Positions 17,501 through 24,428 of a DNA stretch of 64,000 nucleotides are shown here, piece by piece (the stretch's first letter is position 1; each line of letters starts with the position of its first letter). Below the pieces are notes generated by a model, which saw only the letters and a list, made by a program, of their open reading frames with translations, did not search any database and had not been told where the DNA came from. The position numbers and the translations under genes were made by a program. This stretch comes from Actinorhabdospora filicis (GTDB lineage Bacteria > Actinomycetota > Actinomycetes > Mycobacteriales > Micromonosporaceae), in assembly GCF_030269765.1 (NCBI RefSeq), contig NZ_BSTX01000001.1, positions 1,619,370 to 1,683,369 of the forward strand, given 5' to 3'.

Positions 17501-18008
17501 CCAGCCGGTCGGCGAGGCCGCGCATCCGGGCGCGGCGGATCGTGGCGTACAGGCGCAGGCGCAGCTCGGCGGGAGCGTCGACGACCAGCCCGGCCAGGAC
17601 CTCCGGGTCGACCGGGACCGCCCGGCAGGCCCGCACCGCCCGGTGCCGGATCACCCGGTCGGGGTCGGCGAGTCCGGCGATGACGCTGCCCGCGTCCCGG
17701 CCGATGATCCCCAGCGTCAAGGCCAGGCCACGCGCGTAGTCGTCGCCGCCCCACAACACGTCCAGCCGGGCACGCAGGACGCCCTCGGCCGCCCACTCGC
17801 CGGCGCGGCGCGCGAGCAGCCTCATCCGCTCGGGGAAGGGCAGTGGGTCGAGTTCGTCGAGGAGCGCGGTGATCACCATGTCGGACACCGCCCCATCGTG
17901 CAGCACGCGCACCAGGGGCGCCAATGGGATGCGAGGTCCGCCGGCCGCGTGCTGTTCCGAGCCGATGCCGTGCGTCGTGACGCGCACGGCCCGGCGCTTC
18001 TCGCACAC
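14565..18008 (-). CDS. Large alpha-helical (HEAT/ARM-like) repeat protein
   Basis: 1,147 residues with no enzyme motif: tandem amphipathic helix pairs throughout, with repeated stretches such as DPDRVIRHRAVRACRAV, ASPKVTARKEAARLLAAS and DPEPAVAQAALTIGRW, typical of HEAT/ARM solenoids. Such proteins act as binding scaffolds or sensors. No signal peptide or membrane segment. It starts 21 bases after the membrane protein gene (GTG 18008); GTG and ATG codons near 17886 and 17880 are alternatives. Third gene of a tight operon with a nucleosidase-like protein and a membrane protein, so a target-recognition or scaffold role in that system is likely (inference). No NTPase domain is seen. Confidence 0.7.
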   Translation of the reverse strand: MCEKRRAVRVTTHGIGSEQHAAGGPRIPLAPLVRVLHDGAVSDMVITALLDELDPLPFPERMRLLARRAGEWAAEGVLRARLDVLWGGDDYARGLALTLGIIGRDAGSVIAGLADPDRVIRHRAVRACRAVPVDPEVLAGLVVDAPAELRLRLYATIRRARMRGLADRLVGAVRERHGDAEAAKLLISCGEATVRELLPRIGYAAGRWDALARRHPGPVLDEAERHLSGNRLEARSWWSRYGWSVLSAAEGEPERVLSLLEGDPRLARVGAGKALTFLAAHDPRRVARLLSRHVYTGTGPSGLGAGTLRRLAALDLPVLVELGTRWDGPGEWAALLKRRPPSARAELFEALSATRPVSAEPLPEVLLDVLPRALRTREAERAIGLPAVAEDEARVLHYTAHLPFADAFPALLTATRRHLADDRAAGYGLLIACVRRSADPEALGTVLNGLDRLRNEQDPVRARFVTALSSIPPHRFTGAHAPALTAIAKDTVEARDASWSTRTALTGLAVRLLSARSEVPELLDWATSTLDGLAGTGRLYLRDLRRHLRRGDEARFIATLLPWLRRGAERAHFEPLFGVVGGLGPRAHGLAPLTELLARAAAPGNVTAVAATAISLLLDDPRERASRVEDILLGDTSTVAVHAVWRTLCTTRTDLLDLVFEGSPPAGGHLAQGVRWVPGHAQAVDRWLPRQQAAYLRLLKAVIGDAGTRLHIRAAAIAQAAHVPGGWDLVNRYVDSPNTVLDEAALAALVWTSRPAEALGLLLDRADGDRARVAVYSAGRAARFTPPSALAEPLTALLASPKVTARKEAARLLAASSVPGAMDALHATWSTGPHRDVKAAIVSAVRHLLDDPRAWTILEEAIADPEPAVAQAALTIGRWDIAPRHAAAYAALVLAAGRHPDRNTALAAWNAYPSWSAQAPGGTATIADAVADLDNRTTWRQAAHALVWLLDSGVPEDTAAALIERLLSATGQPDALADRDLPARRRIATLCSDLDHWARTQDGTADLAPVAAAGRLLAAHPEYLAEGCTLLVAATLPYGPEPGLAAIADRLHDRPLAAARTAEAVETWYASRTSFTPEPLLATAEALSTRGDLPGGLLSLALVVAVAKATPERRPSDPAARGLVARLRRHPEAEVRTLALNLATAPE

Positions 18009-18029
18009 CGGGCCCGTGGGTCGTGCTGG

Positions 18030-19691
18030 TCAGGTGGTGGGCTGGGTGACGTTGCCCTGGACGTTGCCGACGGCGCCGATGGCGTTGCCGGTGTTGTTCT
18101 GGCCGGCGACGCCGACGTTGATGTTGGTGCCGGGGGCGTGGTTGATGACGCCGTTGTTGATGATGGTGGTGATGCGTTCGCGGAGTTCGCCGAGGTCGAC
18201 TTTGCCCTCCAGGAACTCGAAGAGCGCCACGAACAGCTGTTCCTCCAGGATGGCGACGTACTTGTGGGGGTCGCGCCACTGGAAGTAGCTATGGAAGTCG
18301 TCGTCGGCGCCGAGGGCGCGGATGCTGGTCTTGGCGCCGAAGTCGGTGGTGCCGGGGAGGTTCTTGGCCAGGCCGCGGGAGTAGGCGGCGAGGGCTTTGC
18401 ACAGGACGAGGGGGCTGCGGCCCAGGATGCGGGGGAGGCGTCCGGCGGCGCGCAGGCCGTCGAGGACGACCGCTGCGGGGCTGGTGTCGCGGGGGTCGTC
18501 GAAGACGTGGAAGTCGGCGCGGGTCGGGGGCATGGCGAACGCCTGGAACTCCATGTACAGGGTCTTGCCCTGGAGTGCGGTGTGCAGGTAGGCGGTGGTC
18601 GCGAGCTCGCCGTTCCAGGAGATCACCTGGCACTTGAGGAAGTGGCGGGCGTTGCCCGTGGGGAGGTGCATGATGCCGCGGATGTCGGCGTCGGAGGGCT
18701 GGGTCCTGTCCCCGGAGTAGCAGTCGCGACCGGGCACCATGAGGTTGTCCTCGATGGTGAGTCCCGGGATCGGCGCGAAGCGCCGGGTCTCCTCGCGCAG
18801 GGCCGACAGGGCGTTCCCGATGTGGGTGATGAGCTCGTGGACGTCGAAGCCGGGCCAGTCCTCGTCGCCGGTCGTGTTCGGGTTCGCCCGCGGGGGCTTC
18901 AGCTTGAACGCCCACCGCCAGGTCTCCAGCCGGGCGCCTTCGTGGGCGAAGGGGTCCGTCCCGGCGTAGATGACCGTGGACGCGTGTTGCTCCCGGTGGG
19001 CGCGTTCGATGGCGGCGTTCCCGGTGAGCGTGACGGGGACGCCGTTCTTGATCTTGATGAGCTGGAGGCGGCGGAGGCAGCCCATGGTGAAGACCAGCGC
19101 CAGCATCAAGAGCAGCACCGGCAGAGAGGTGCCGATCAGGCTGAAGATCACGTTGAGCGCGCTCCCGAGCGGGCCCGAGCCGCCCAGCGCGGGCGGCGAC
19201 AGGGCCAGCGAGGTGAGCATCATGGCGACGGCCGACATCAGCAGCGGCACGGCGGCCATGCCGAGGACCAGGAACAGGATGAGCCGGCCGAGCATGCCCC
19301 GCCGGTACTCCTCCCGGCCATCGCGGATGTAGCCGACGGTGTCGCGCACGAGCTTGACCGCCAGTACCGCCAGCTGCCAGATCACCAGCACGACCACGAG
19401 GCTGTTCAGCAGGCTCGGGACGCCGCAGACCAGGATCACCGTGATCGCCATCAGGACGCCGGCCTCGATGAGGGCGAGATTCCGGGCGTTCCTCGCGTGG
19501 GCGAGGACGGTGGGCGTGTCGGCGCCGGCGTAGGGCGCGATGGCGCTGCGGCGGTCGTCGTAGACGTCCCGCAGGACCTTGTCCCGGTACGCGGCGTCGA
19601 GGAACACCCCCGCGCTCAGGTGACGGGTGGCGAGGTTGTGCGACGGCGGAACGGCCGCCTGCGGCTGCGCGCTGGTCGTCAGGTGGGTCAT
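18030..19691 (-). CDS. Multi-pass membrane protein with C-terminal Asn/Gly-rich signalling-type motif
   Basis: 553 residues. After a polar N-terminus there are about four membrane helices (between residues 65 and 200, e.g. LNSLVVVLVIWQLAVLAV and FLVLGMAAVPLLMSAVAMM), then a soluble region of about 300 residues with no recognised fold, then a C-terminal 43-residue tail, INNGVINHAPGTNINV followed by GVAGQNNTGNAIGAVG. The tail aligns with a stretch of the upstream nucleosidase-like protein. Such Asn/Gly repeats recall bacterial amyloid signalling motifs. ATG 19691 lies 16 bases after the upstream gene. It could be a membrane-disrupting effector or a membrane anchor. Confidence 0.7.
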   Translation of the reverse strand: MTHLTTSAQPQAAVPPSHNLATRHLSAGVFLDAAYRDKVLRDVYDDRRSAIAPYAGADTPTVLAHARNARNLALIEAGVLMAITVILVCGVPSLLNSLVVVLVIWQLAVLAVKLVRDTVGYIRDGREEYRRGMLGRLILFLVLGMAAVPLLMSAVAMMLTSLALSPPALGGSGPLGSALNVIFSLIGTSLPVLLLMLALVFTMGCLRRLQLIKIKNGVPVTLTGNAAIERAHREQHASTVIYAGTDPFAHEGARLETWRWAFKLKPPRANPNTTGDEDWPGFDVHELITHIGNALSALREETRRFAPIPGLTIEDNLMVPGRDCYSGDRTQPSDADIRGIMHLPTGNARHFLKCQVISWNGELATTAYLHTALQGKTLYMEFQAFAMPPTRADFHVFDDPRDTSPAAVVLDGLRAAGRLPRILGRSPLVLCKALAAYSRGLAKNLPGTTDFGAKTSIRALGADDDFHSYFQWRDPHKYVAILEEQLFVALFEFLEGKVDLGELRERITTIINNGVINHAPGTNINVGVAGQNNTGNAIGAVGNVQGNVTQPTT

Positions 19692-19707
19692 GACGTGGAC
19701 ACCTCGC

Positions 19708-20877
19708 CTACTTCGCGTTGATCAGGGTCTGGACGGCCTCGATGGCCTGCCGCACGCCGGTGAGCGCGGCGGCGAAGCTGCCGATGGAGCGCAGGGCGGC
19801 CAGGACGCGGCCGGATTCGGGCCTGCCGCCGCGGACGCTGGTCTCCAGCTCCCGGACCGCGTGCTCGTACTCCGCGTCGCGACCGGCGATCGCACCGGCG
19901 TGCGTGCTCAGCAGCGCCAGCAGGCGCTTGATGGCGACCCGCAGCTCGTCGAGCTCCGTGGGGGCCAGCGGCGTCCACTCGATCCGCACGTCCCCGTGCG
20001 AGGTGCCGACCGTGCCGACGGTGTTCCCGCTGTTGCCCTGCCCCCCGATCCCGAGGTGGGCGTTACCGCCGCCGGAGTTCTCGATGCCGTTGTTGACCAT
20101 GACGGGTTCACCGCTCTCTCGGGGCGTGACGGGACGGGGTTCGGTCCGGCTGAGCAGTTCGAAGGCGAAGGCGGCGGCGTGACGGGCCGCGCGCGGCTGC
20201 CACACGCGATCGCCGTCAGAGGTCTTGTCGCCGAGGAGATCGGAGACTCCGCGCAGGACGATGCCGTCGACGCCGTCGTTGGCGCGCACGGCGGCGAGGA
20301 AGCCGAAGCCCTCGGTCTCCACGCCACGGGCGTCGTCGCAGCGCCGCTCGATGAGGCGGGCGGTGTGGGAGCCGCTGCCGGTGACGACCTTCCCGCCCGA
20401 GGCCAGCGGCGCCACGTACGCCCTCGGCATCGGGTCGGGCGGCTGCGCCAGGCGGCCGGGCCACGCCGCGTCGATGGCGACGGTCTGGGCGATGGCGACC
20501 AGGCCGGCGGCCGAGTGCAGGCTCTTGACCCGGGAGTAGGAGCCCTCATCGTCGTCGCGTCCGGCCTCGTAGTCGTAGACGCAGTCGGCGGCGATGACGT
20601 CGCCGTGGCTCACGTACCGCCCGCCGGCGATGCCCACGAGCATGGCCACCTGCGGGTCGAGGGCGGTGATCATGCGCTGGACCTGGATCGCCGCCGCCGT
20701 GTTCTCGCGGCCGATGAAGGCCAGCACGACCTTCCAGCCACCCAGTGAGGACGTCTCGTAGTGCACGCCGCCGAGTTCCTCCCGGCTCACCGGCCCCGGT
20801 GAGAGGTCGCGAACAGCGCCGTATTCGAGGGGAAGCGCGGCGCAGAGCACCGCCATGGGTCGTCGGGCATTTGCCAT
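19708..20877 (-). CDS. PNP/MTAN-like nucleosidase-family protein with internal signalling-type motif
   Basis: 389 residues. Residues 1-245 form a purine nucleoside phosphorylase/MTA-SAH nucleosidase fold: MLVGIAGGRYVSHGDVIAAD, GVETEGFGF (E187, E189, ribose-binding position) and RGVSDLLGDK (catalytic-position D213). Residues 260-300 carry MVNNGIENSGGGNAHLG and GQGNSGNTVGTVG, matching the membrane protein's tail; residues 302-389 are helical. Proteins of this fold serve as ATP- or nucleoside-cleaving effectors in phage defence (e.g. Detocs) and as N-terminal domains of fungal NLRs. GGGGGA precedes ATG 20877. First gene of the operon. The motif insertion argues against a simple salvage enzyme. 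Confidence 0.78.
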   Translation of the reverse strand: MANARRPMAVLCAALPLEYGAVRDLSPGPVSREELGGVHYETSSLGGWKVVLAFIGRENTAAAIQVQRMITALDPQVAMLVGIAGGRYVSHGDVIAADCVYDYEAGRDDDEGSYSRVKSLHSAAGLVAIAQTVAIDAAWPGRLAQPPDPMPRAYVAPLASGGKVVTGSGSHTARLIERRCDDARGVETEGFGFLAAVRANDGVDGIVLRGVSDLLGDKTSDGDRVWQPRAARHAAAFAFELLSRTEPRPVTPRESGEPVMVNNGIENSGGGNAHLGIGGQGNSGNTVGTVGTSHGDVRIEWTPLAPTELDELRVAIKRLLALLSTHAGAIAGRDAEYEHAVRELETSVRGGRPESGRVLAALRSIGSFAAALTGVRQAIEAVQTLINAK

Positions 20878-20897
20878 CCTGTCCCCCAGGTGATCTT

Positions 20898-20916
20898 TAC
20901 TGTCATCCCGACAGTA
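20898..20916. promoter_or_regulatory. Operator palindrome 1 (nucleosidase operon / NrtR-type gap)
   Basis: TACTGTCATCCCGACAGTA is a perfect dyad with 7-base arms and a 5-base centre, lying 21-39 bases upstream of the nucleosidase start codon. It shares CTGTC-N5-GACAG with a second copy 48 bases away, centre to centre, in the same divergent gap. Confidence 0.65.
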
Positions 20917-20947
20917 TTAAGGGGACGATATGACCCGGAGTCACATA

Positions 20948-20962
20948 CTGTCAATAGGACAG
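20948..20962. promoter_or_regulatory. Operator palindrome 2 (NrtR-type gene proximal)
   Basis: CTGTCAATAGGACAG is a dyad with 5-base arms around a 5-base centre, 23-38 bases before the ATG of the Nudix/winged-helix regulator. It repeats the half-sites and spacing of palindrome 1. Confidence 0.6.
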
Positions 20963-20985
20963 CAAGAACGGGTAGGGTGCCGATC

Positions 20986-21687
20986 ATGGACTGGACGCCC
21001 GCATTGATGTACGCCACCGTCGACATCGCCGCCTACACCGTCGACGGTGAGCTGAAGGTTCTGCTCGTCCGGCGTGGAGAGCCGCCGTACCAGGGGATGT
21101 GGGCGCTCCCGGGCGGCTATGTGAACAACGACGAGACCGTCGGGGAGGCCGCCCACCGCGAGCTCACCGAGGAGACCGGCCTCGCGCTCGCCCGTCCGCG
21201 CCTGGAGCACGTCGCCGACTACACCGACCCCGAACGGGATCCGAGGGGACGCGTCCTGTCCTTCTGCCACATGGCCCTCGTGCCGTCGCCACCCCCGGCG
21301 GTGGCGGGCGGGGACGCCGACGACGCCACCTGGGCGCCGGTCGGCGACATCCTTGAAGGACGGCTGGAGCTGGCCTTCGACCACCGCGCCATGGTCATCG
21401 ATTCACTGGAGCGCACCAGATCCCTGCTGGAGCACACGACGATCGCCACGGCCTTCTGCCCCGCCGAGTTCACCGTCACCGAACTGCGCCGCGTCTACGA
21501 GGCGATCTGGGGACACGCGCTGGACGTGCGCAACTTCAACCGCAAGGTCACCGGGGCCGAGGACTTCCTGGTGCCCACGGGCGGCAAGACCACCCGGGAC
21601 GGGGGCCGCCCCGCCGCGCTCTACACGCTCGGCACGGCCCGGCGCCTCCAGCCTCCGATGTACCGGCCGGCATCGATTTCGCCTTGA
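20986..21687 (+). CDS. NrtR-type regulator (Nudix plus winged helix)
   Basis: About 233 residues: an N-terminal Nudix domain with a complete box (GGYVNNDETVGEAAHRELTE followed by ETGL) and a C-terminal winged helix (FTVTELRRVYEAIWG ... VRNFNRKV ... GRPAALYTLG). This is the architecture of NrtR, the ADP-ribose-sensing repressor of NAD metabolism; relatives also regulate sugar or nucleotide genes, so ligand is not certain. ATG 20986 is chosen because conserved sequence starts there. It is divergent from the nucleosidase operon with two palindromes between, so it probably represses both itself and that operon. Confidence 0.82.
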   Translation: MDWTPALMYATVDIAAYTVDGELKVLLVRRGEPPYQGMWALPGGYVNNDETVGEAAHRELTEETGLALARPRLEHVADYTDPERDPRGRVLSFCHMALVPSPPPAVAGGDADDATWAPVGDILEGRLELAFDHRAMVIDSLERTRSLLEHTTIATAFCPAEFTVTELRRVYEAIWGHALDVRNFNRKVTGAEDFLVPTGGKTTRDGGRPAALYTLGTARRLQPPMYRPASISP

Positions 21688-21708
21688 GGACAGGTCCTGT
21701 CCTCAAGG
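21682..21708. promoter_or_regulatory. 27-base near-perfect dyad over the regulator stop codon
   Basis: CCTTGAGGACAGG (21682-21694) and CCTGTCCTCAAGG (21696-21708) are perfect inverted repeats around a single T. No T-run follows. Either a terminator hairpin between the regulator and the SGNH hydrolase, or an operator: it contains GACAG and CTGTC half-sites in the reverse arrangement to the upstream palindromes. Confidence 0.5.
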
Positions 21709-21725
21709 GTTCTTAGGCTGACGGC

Positions 21726-22937
21726 ATGATCAAAACGAAGATCGCCGCCGCGCTCCTTGCCACCGCCGCCTCCGTCTCCCTCGCCGCTCCCGCCGAAGCC
21801 GCCCCACCGTGGTCGGGGGCCTGGGCGCGGGCGCAGCAGGTGGCGGCGCCGGAGAGCTGGGCGGGGCCGAACTGGTCCCTGACGGGGTTCGCCGATCAGA
21901 CGCTGCGGCAGGAGCTGCGGCTCACCGAGGGCGGGAGCAGGCTGCGCATTGAGTTGTCCAATGTGTACGGTGACCGGCCGCTGAAGGTCGCGGGAGCCAC
22001 GGTGGGACTCGCGGGGCCGGGTGGGTCGGTGGTGCCGGGGACGGTGCGGACACTGACGTTCGGCGGGCGGTCGTCGGTGGCGGTCGCGGCGGGTCGCGAG
22101 CTGATGTCCGACGCGGCGAACCTGCGGACGGCCGCGCTGGACCGGATCAGCGTCACCTTGTACTTCAAGGAGGCCACGGGTCCGGCGACGTTCCATGAGG
22201 CCGCGTCGGACCTGGCGTACGTGGCCGGGGGCGATCGGCGGTACAGCACGAAGTCCCTGGGCACGCAGACCTCGCACTCCTCTTACTTCCTGTCGGGCGC
22301 GGAGGTCTCGGGGCACGGGCCGCGACGGCAGTCCATTGTGACCTTCGGCGACTCCATCACCGACGGGGTCGGGTCGGCGCAGGGGGCCGACAATCGTTAC
22401 CCGGACAAGCTCGCCGAGCGGCTGGGCGGCCGGTACGGCGTCCTGAACGCCGGTATCTCGGGCAACCAGGTCCTCGCCGATTCGCCGCTGTACGGGGAGT
22501 CGGGCCTGCACCGCTTCGAGCGGGACGCGCTGGGGCAGCCGGGTGTGCGGACGGTCGTGCTGCTCGAAGGTGTGAACGACATCGGGATGTCGGGCTGGAC
22601 GGGGACTCCGGTCACCGCCGAGGCGCTCATCGCCGGGTACCGGACGCTGATCGCGGCGGCGCACGAGCGCGGTGTCCGCATCGTCGGCGGGACCGTGACC
22701 CCGTTCAAGGGCTCCTACTACGACACTCCGGCCAATGAGGCGGTGCGGGACGCGGTCAACGCGTGGATCCGCGGCTCCGGCGAGTTCGACGCGGTCGCCG
22801 ACTTCGACCTGGCCGTGTCCGACCCGGCCGACCGGGACCGGATGCTGCCGCTGTACAGCGCGGGTTCCGATGGCCTGCACCCCAATGACGCCGGGCTGGC
22901 GGCGATGGCGCGGGCGATCCCGCTGTCCATCCTCTGA
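21726..22937 (+). CDS. Secreted SGNH/GDSL hydrolase
   Basis: 403 residues with a signal peptide (KTKIAAALLATAASVSLAAPAEA) and the SGNH blocks: FGDSITDG (Ser210), NAGISGNQV, EGVNDIG and DGLHPND (Asp382, His385). Actinomycete members are exported esterases or lipases. An N-terminal beta-rich region of about 170 residues precedes the catalytic domain, as in rhamnogalacturonan-acetylesterase-like family members with an extra beta domain. Exported substrate is unknown. It follows a strong dyad element and is followed by a classical terminator. Confidence 0.88.
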   Translation: MIKTKIAAALLATAASVSLAAPAEAAPPWSGAWARAQQVAAPESWAGPNWSLTGFADQTLRQELRLTEGGSRLRIELSNVYGDRPLKVAGATVGLAGPGGSVVPGTVRTLTFGGRSSVAVAAGRELMSDAANLRTAALDRISVTLYFKEATGPATFHEAASDLAYVAGGDRRYSTKSLGTQTSHSSYFLSGAEVSGHGPRRQSIVTFGDSITDGVGSAQGADNRYPDKLAERLGGRYGVLNAGISGNQVLADSPLYGESGLHRFERDALGQPGVRTVVLLEGVNDIGMSGWTGTPVTAEALIAGYRTLIAAAHERGVRIVGGTVTPFKGSYYDTPANEAVRDAVNAWIRGSGEFDAVADFDLAVSDPADRDRMLPLYSAGSDGLHPNDAGLAAMARAIPLSIL

Positions 22938-23279
22938 GGACGGACGATGAGTCGGGCGGCCCGGTGACGGGCCGCCCTTTTCGCGTCGGCGGCGGTAGGT
23001 GACGGCGAAGATGGCGCGGCCGGTGATCGCGGCGCTCGGGCGGTGGGTCAGGCACCGCCCGCGAAGGCCACGATGGGCAGCGCGGCCATGAAGTACGAGA
23101 CCCCGGACGGCGTGGGCGCGCGGAAAATGTTCGGGCGCGAGCCGGGAGCCTGCGCGCGGCCCGCGGCCCCGCGCATCCCCCGGGGGCCGCCCGGGCTCGC
23201 CGTTTCGCCGCTGGCCGGGCCGCGCGTCCGTAGCATCCGAGGTGGGGGACGCGCCGGCGTCCGGAGGGGGTCCATCGAC
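22938..23279. other. Intergenic region without a gene
   Basis: Apart from the terminator hairpin just after the SGNH gene and the ribosome site GGAGGGGG just before the next start, I see nothing coding: frames read through it give Arg/Pro/Gly-rich, non-conserved-looking peptide. It should contain the promoter of the eRF1-like gene. Confidence 0.5.
22954..22981 (+). terminator. Rho-independent terminator of the SGNH hydrolase gene
   Basis: GGGCGGCCCG (22954-22963) pairs perfectly with CGGGCCGCCC (22968-22977) around GTGA and is followed by TTTT. Confidence 0.88.
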
Positions 23280-24428
23280 ATGCCCGGGCTGTACACCGAT
23301 ATTCCGACCCGTCCGCAGTTGGAGGCGCTGCTGGTCGCGCGGGATCCGGCGAGTGTGAGCATCTATGTTCCGACGGACCCGGCGGCGCGGGAGAGCAGCA
23401 GCATCGGGTCGTCCACGGGGGCGGCGCGGATCGGGCTGAAGGACCTGGCGGCGCAGGCCGTGGCGCAGCTGCGGGCGGCGGGGACGGGCAAGGCCGAGGT
23501 CGAGGCGCTGGAGGAGCACGTCGAGGCGCTCCTGGACGACGCGCTGTTCTGGCGGTACCAGGCGCGCAGCCTGGCGGTCTTCCTCACGCCCGGGCGGGTG
23601 ACCACGTTCCGGCTGCCGAACCATCTCCAGCCGATGACGGCGGTCTCCGACCGCTTCCACCTCAAGCCGCTGCTGCGGTCGGTGACGTTCCCGCAGACGG
23701 GGTACCTGCTGGCGCTCGCGCAGGGCTCGGTGCGGCTGCTGGAGATCACCGAGGGGATCTCGCCGGAGCCGGTGAAGGTCCCCGGCCTGCCCTCCGACGT
23801 GGCCGACGCGGTGGGCAAGGCGTCCATCAAGCACCGGGCACCGGAGGGGCGGGTGCAGGGCAGCGAGGGGCAGAAGCTGCGCATGAAGCAGTACGCGCGG
23901 CAGATCGACGAGGCGCTGCGCGGGGTCCTGCCGCAGAGCGGGGTGCCGCTGATCCTGGCGGGCACCGAGCCGCTGCTGAGCATCTTCCGGGGCGTGTGCG
24001 CGTACCCGGACGTCGCCGAGGGCGTGGTCGCGGGCAACCCGGAGGGCCGGGGCGAGACCGAGCTGGCCGCCGCCGGGCGGGAGGTCCTCGACCAGGTGCA
24101 CGCCGAGGCGCTCAAGGGGCTCCAGGAGCGCTTCGCCGAGCGCGCCTCGCAGGGCCGGACGGCGGTGGACGTCGGCGACGTCGCGCGGCTGGCCACGCAG
24201 GGCGCGGTGGACACGGTCTTCGTGGACTTCGACGCGACCGTGCCGGGGACCGTCGACGACGAGGGCGCGGTGACCTACGCCGAGGTCGACGACGCAGTCG
24301 CTTACGGCATCGTGGACGAGATCGCGCGGCGGGTGCTGCTGGCGGGCGGGAACGTGGTCGCCGTCCGGCGCGAGGACGTCCCGGAGAAGGGCGACGTGGC
24401 GGCGATCCTGCGGTACGCGCCGGTCTGA
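23280..24428 (+). CDS. eRF1-like (baeRF family) protein
   Basis: 382 residues. The N-terminal pattern TRPQLEALLVARDPASVSIYVPTDP and the later VFLTPGRVTTFRLPNHLQP, LLRSVTFPQTGYLLALAQG, then a C-terminal domain with DTVFVDFD and AVAYGIVDEIARRVLLAGGNVVAV correspond to bacterial homologues of archaeo-eukaryotic release factor 1 (baeRF), thought to act in ribosome rescue or stress; experimental roles are few. The exact baeRF subfamily cannot be fixed by eye. GGAGGGGG precedes ATG 23280. The stop overlaps the ATG of the adjacent broken serine hydrolase. Confidence 0.72.
   Translation: MPGLYTDIPTRPQLEALLVARDPASVSIYVPTDPAARESSSIGSSTGAARIGLKDLAAQAVAQLRAAGTGKAEVEALEEHVEALLDDALFWRYQARSLAVFLTPGRVTTFRLPNHLQPMTAVSDRFHLKPLLRSVTFPQTGYLLALAQGSVRLLEITEGISPEPVKVPGLPSDVADAVGKASIKHRAPEGRVQGSEGQKLRMKQYARQIDEALRGVLPQSGVPLILAGTEPLLSIFRGVCAYPDVAEGVVAGNPEGRGETELAAAGREVLDQVHAEALKGLQERFAERASQGRTAVDVGDVARLATQGAVDTVFVDFDATVPGTVDDEGAVTYAEVDDAVAYGIVDEIARRVLLAGGNVVAVRREDVPEKGDVAAILRYAPV

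Noticed and set aside
16083-19721. 1,212-codon plus-strand open frame
   Set aside because: Runs antisense to the membrane and helical-repeat genes; composition (Gly, Gln, Arg, Val rich) typical of shadow frames in high-GC DNA.
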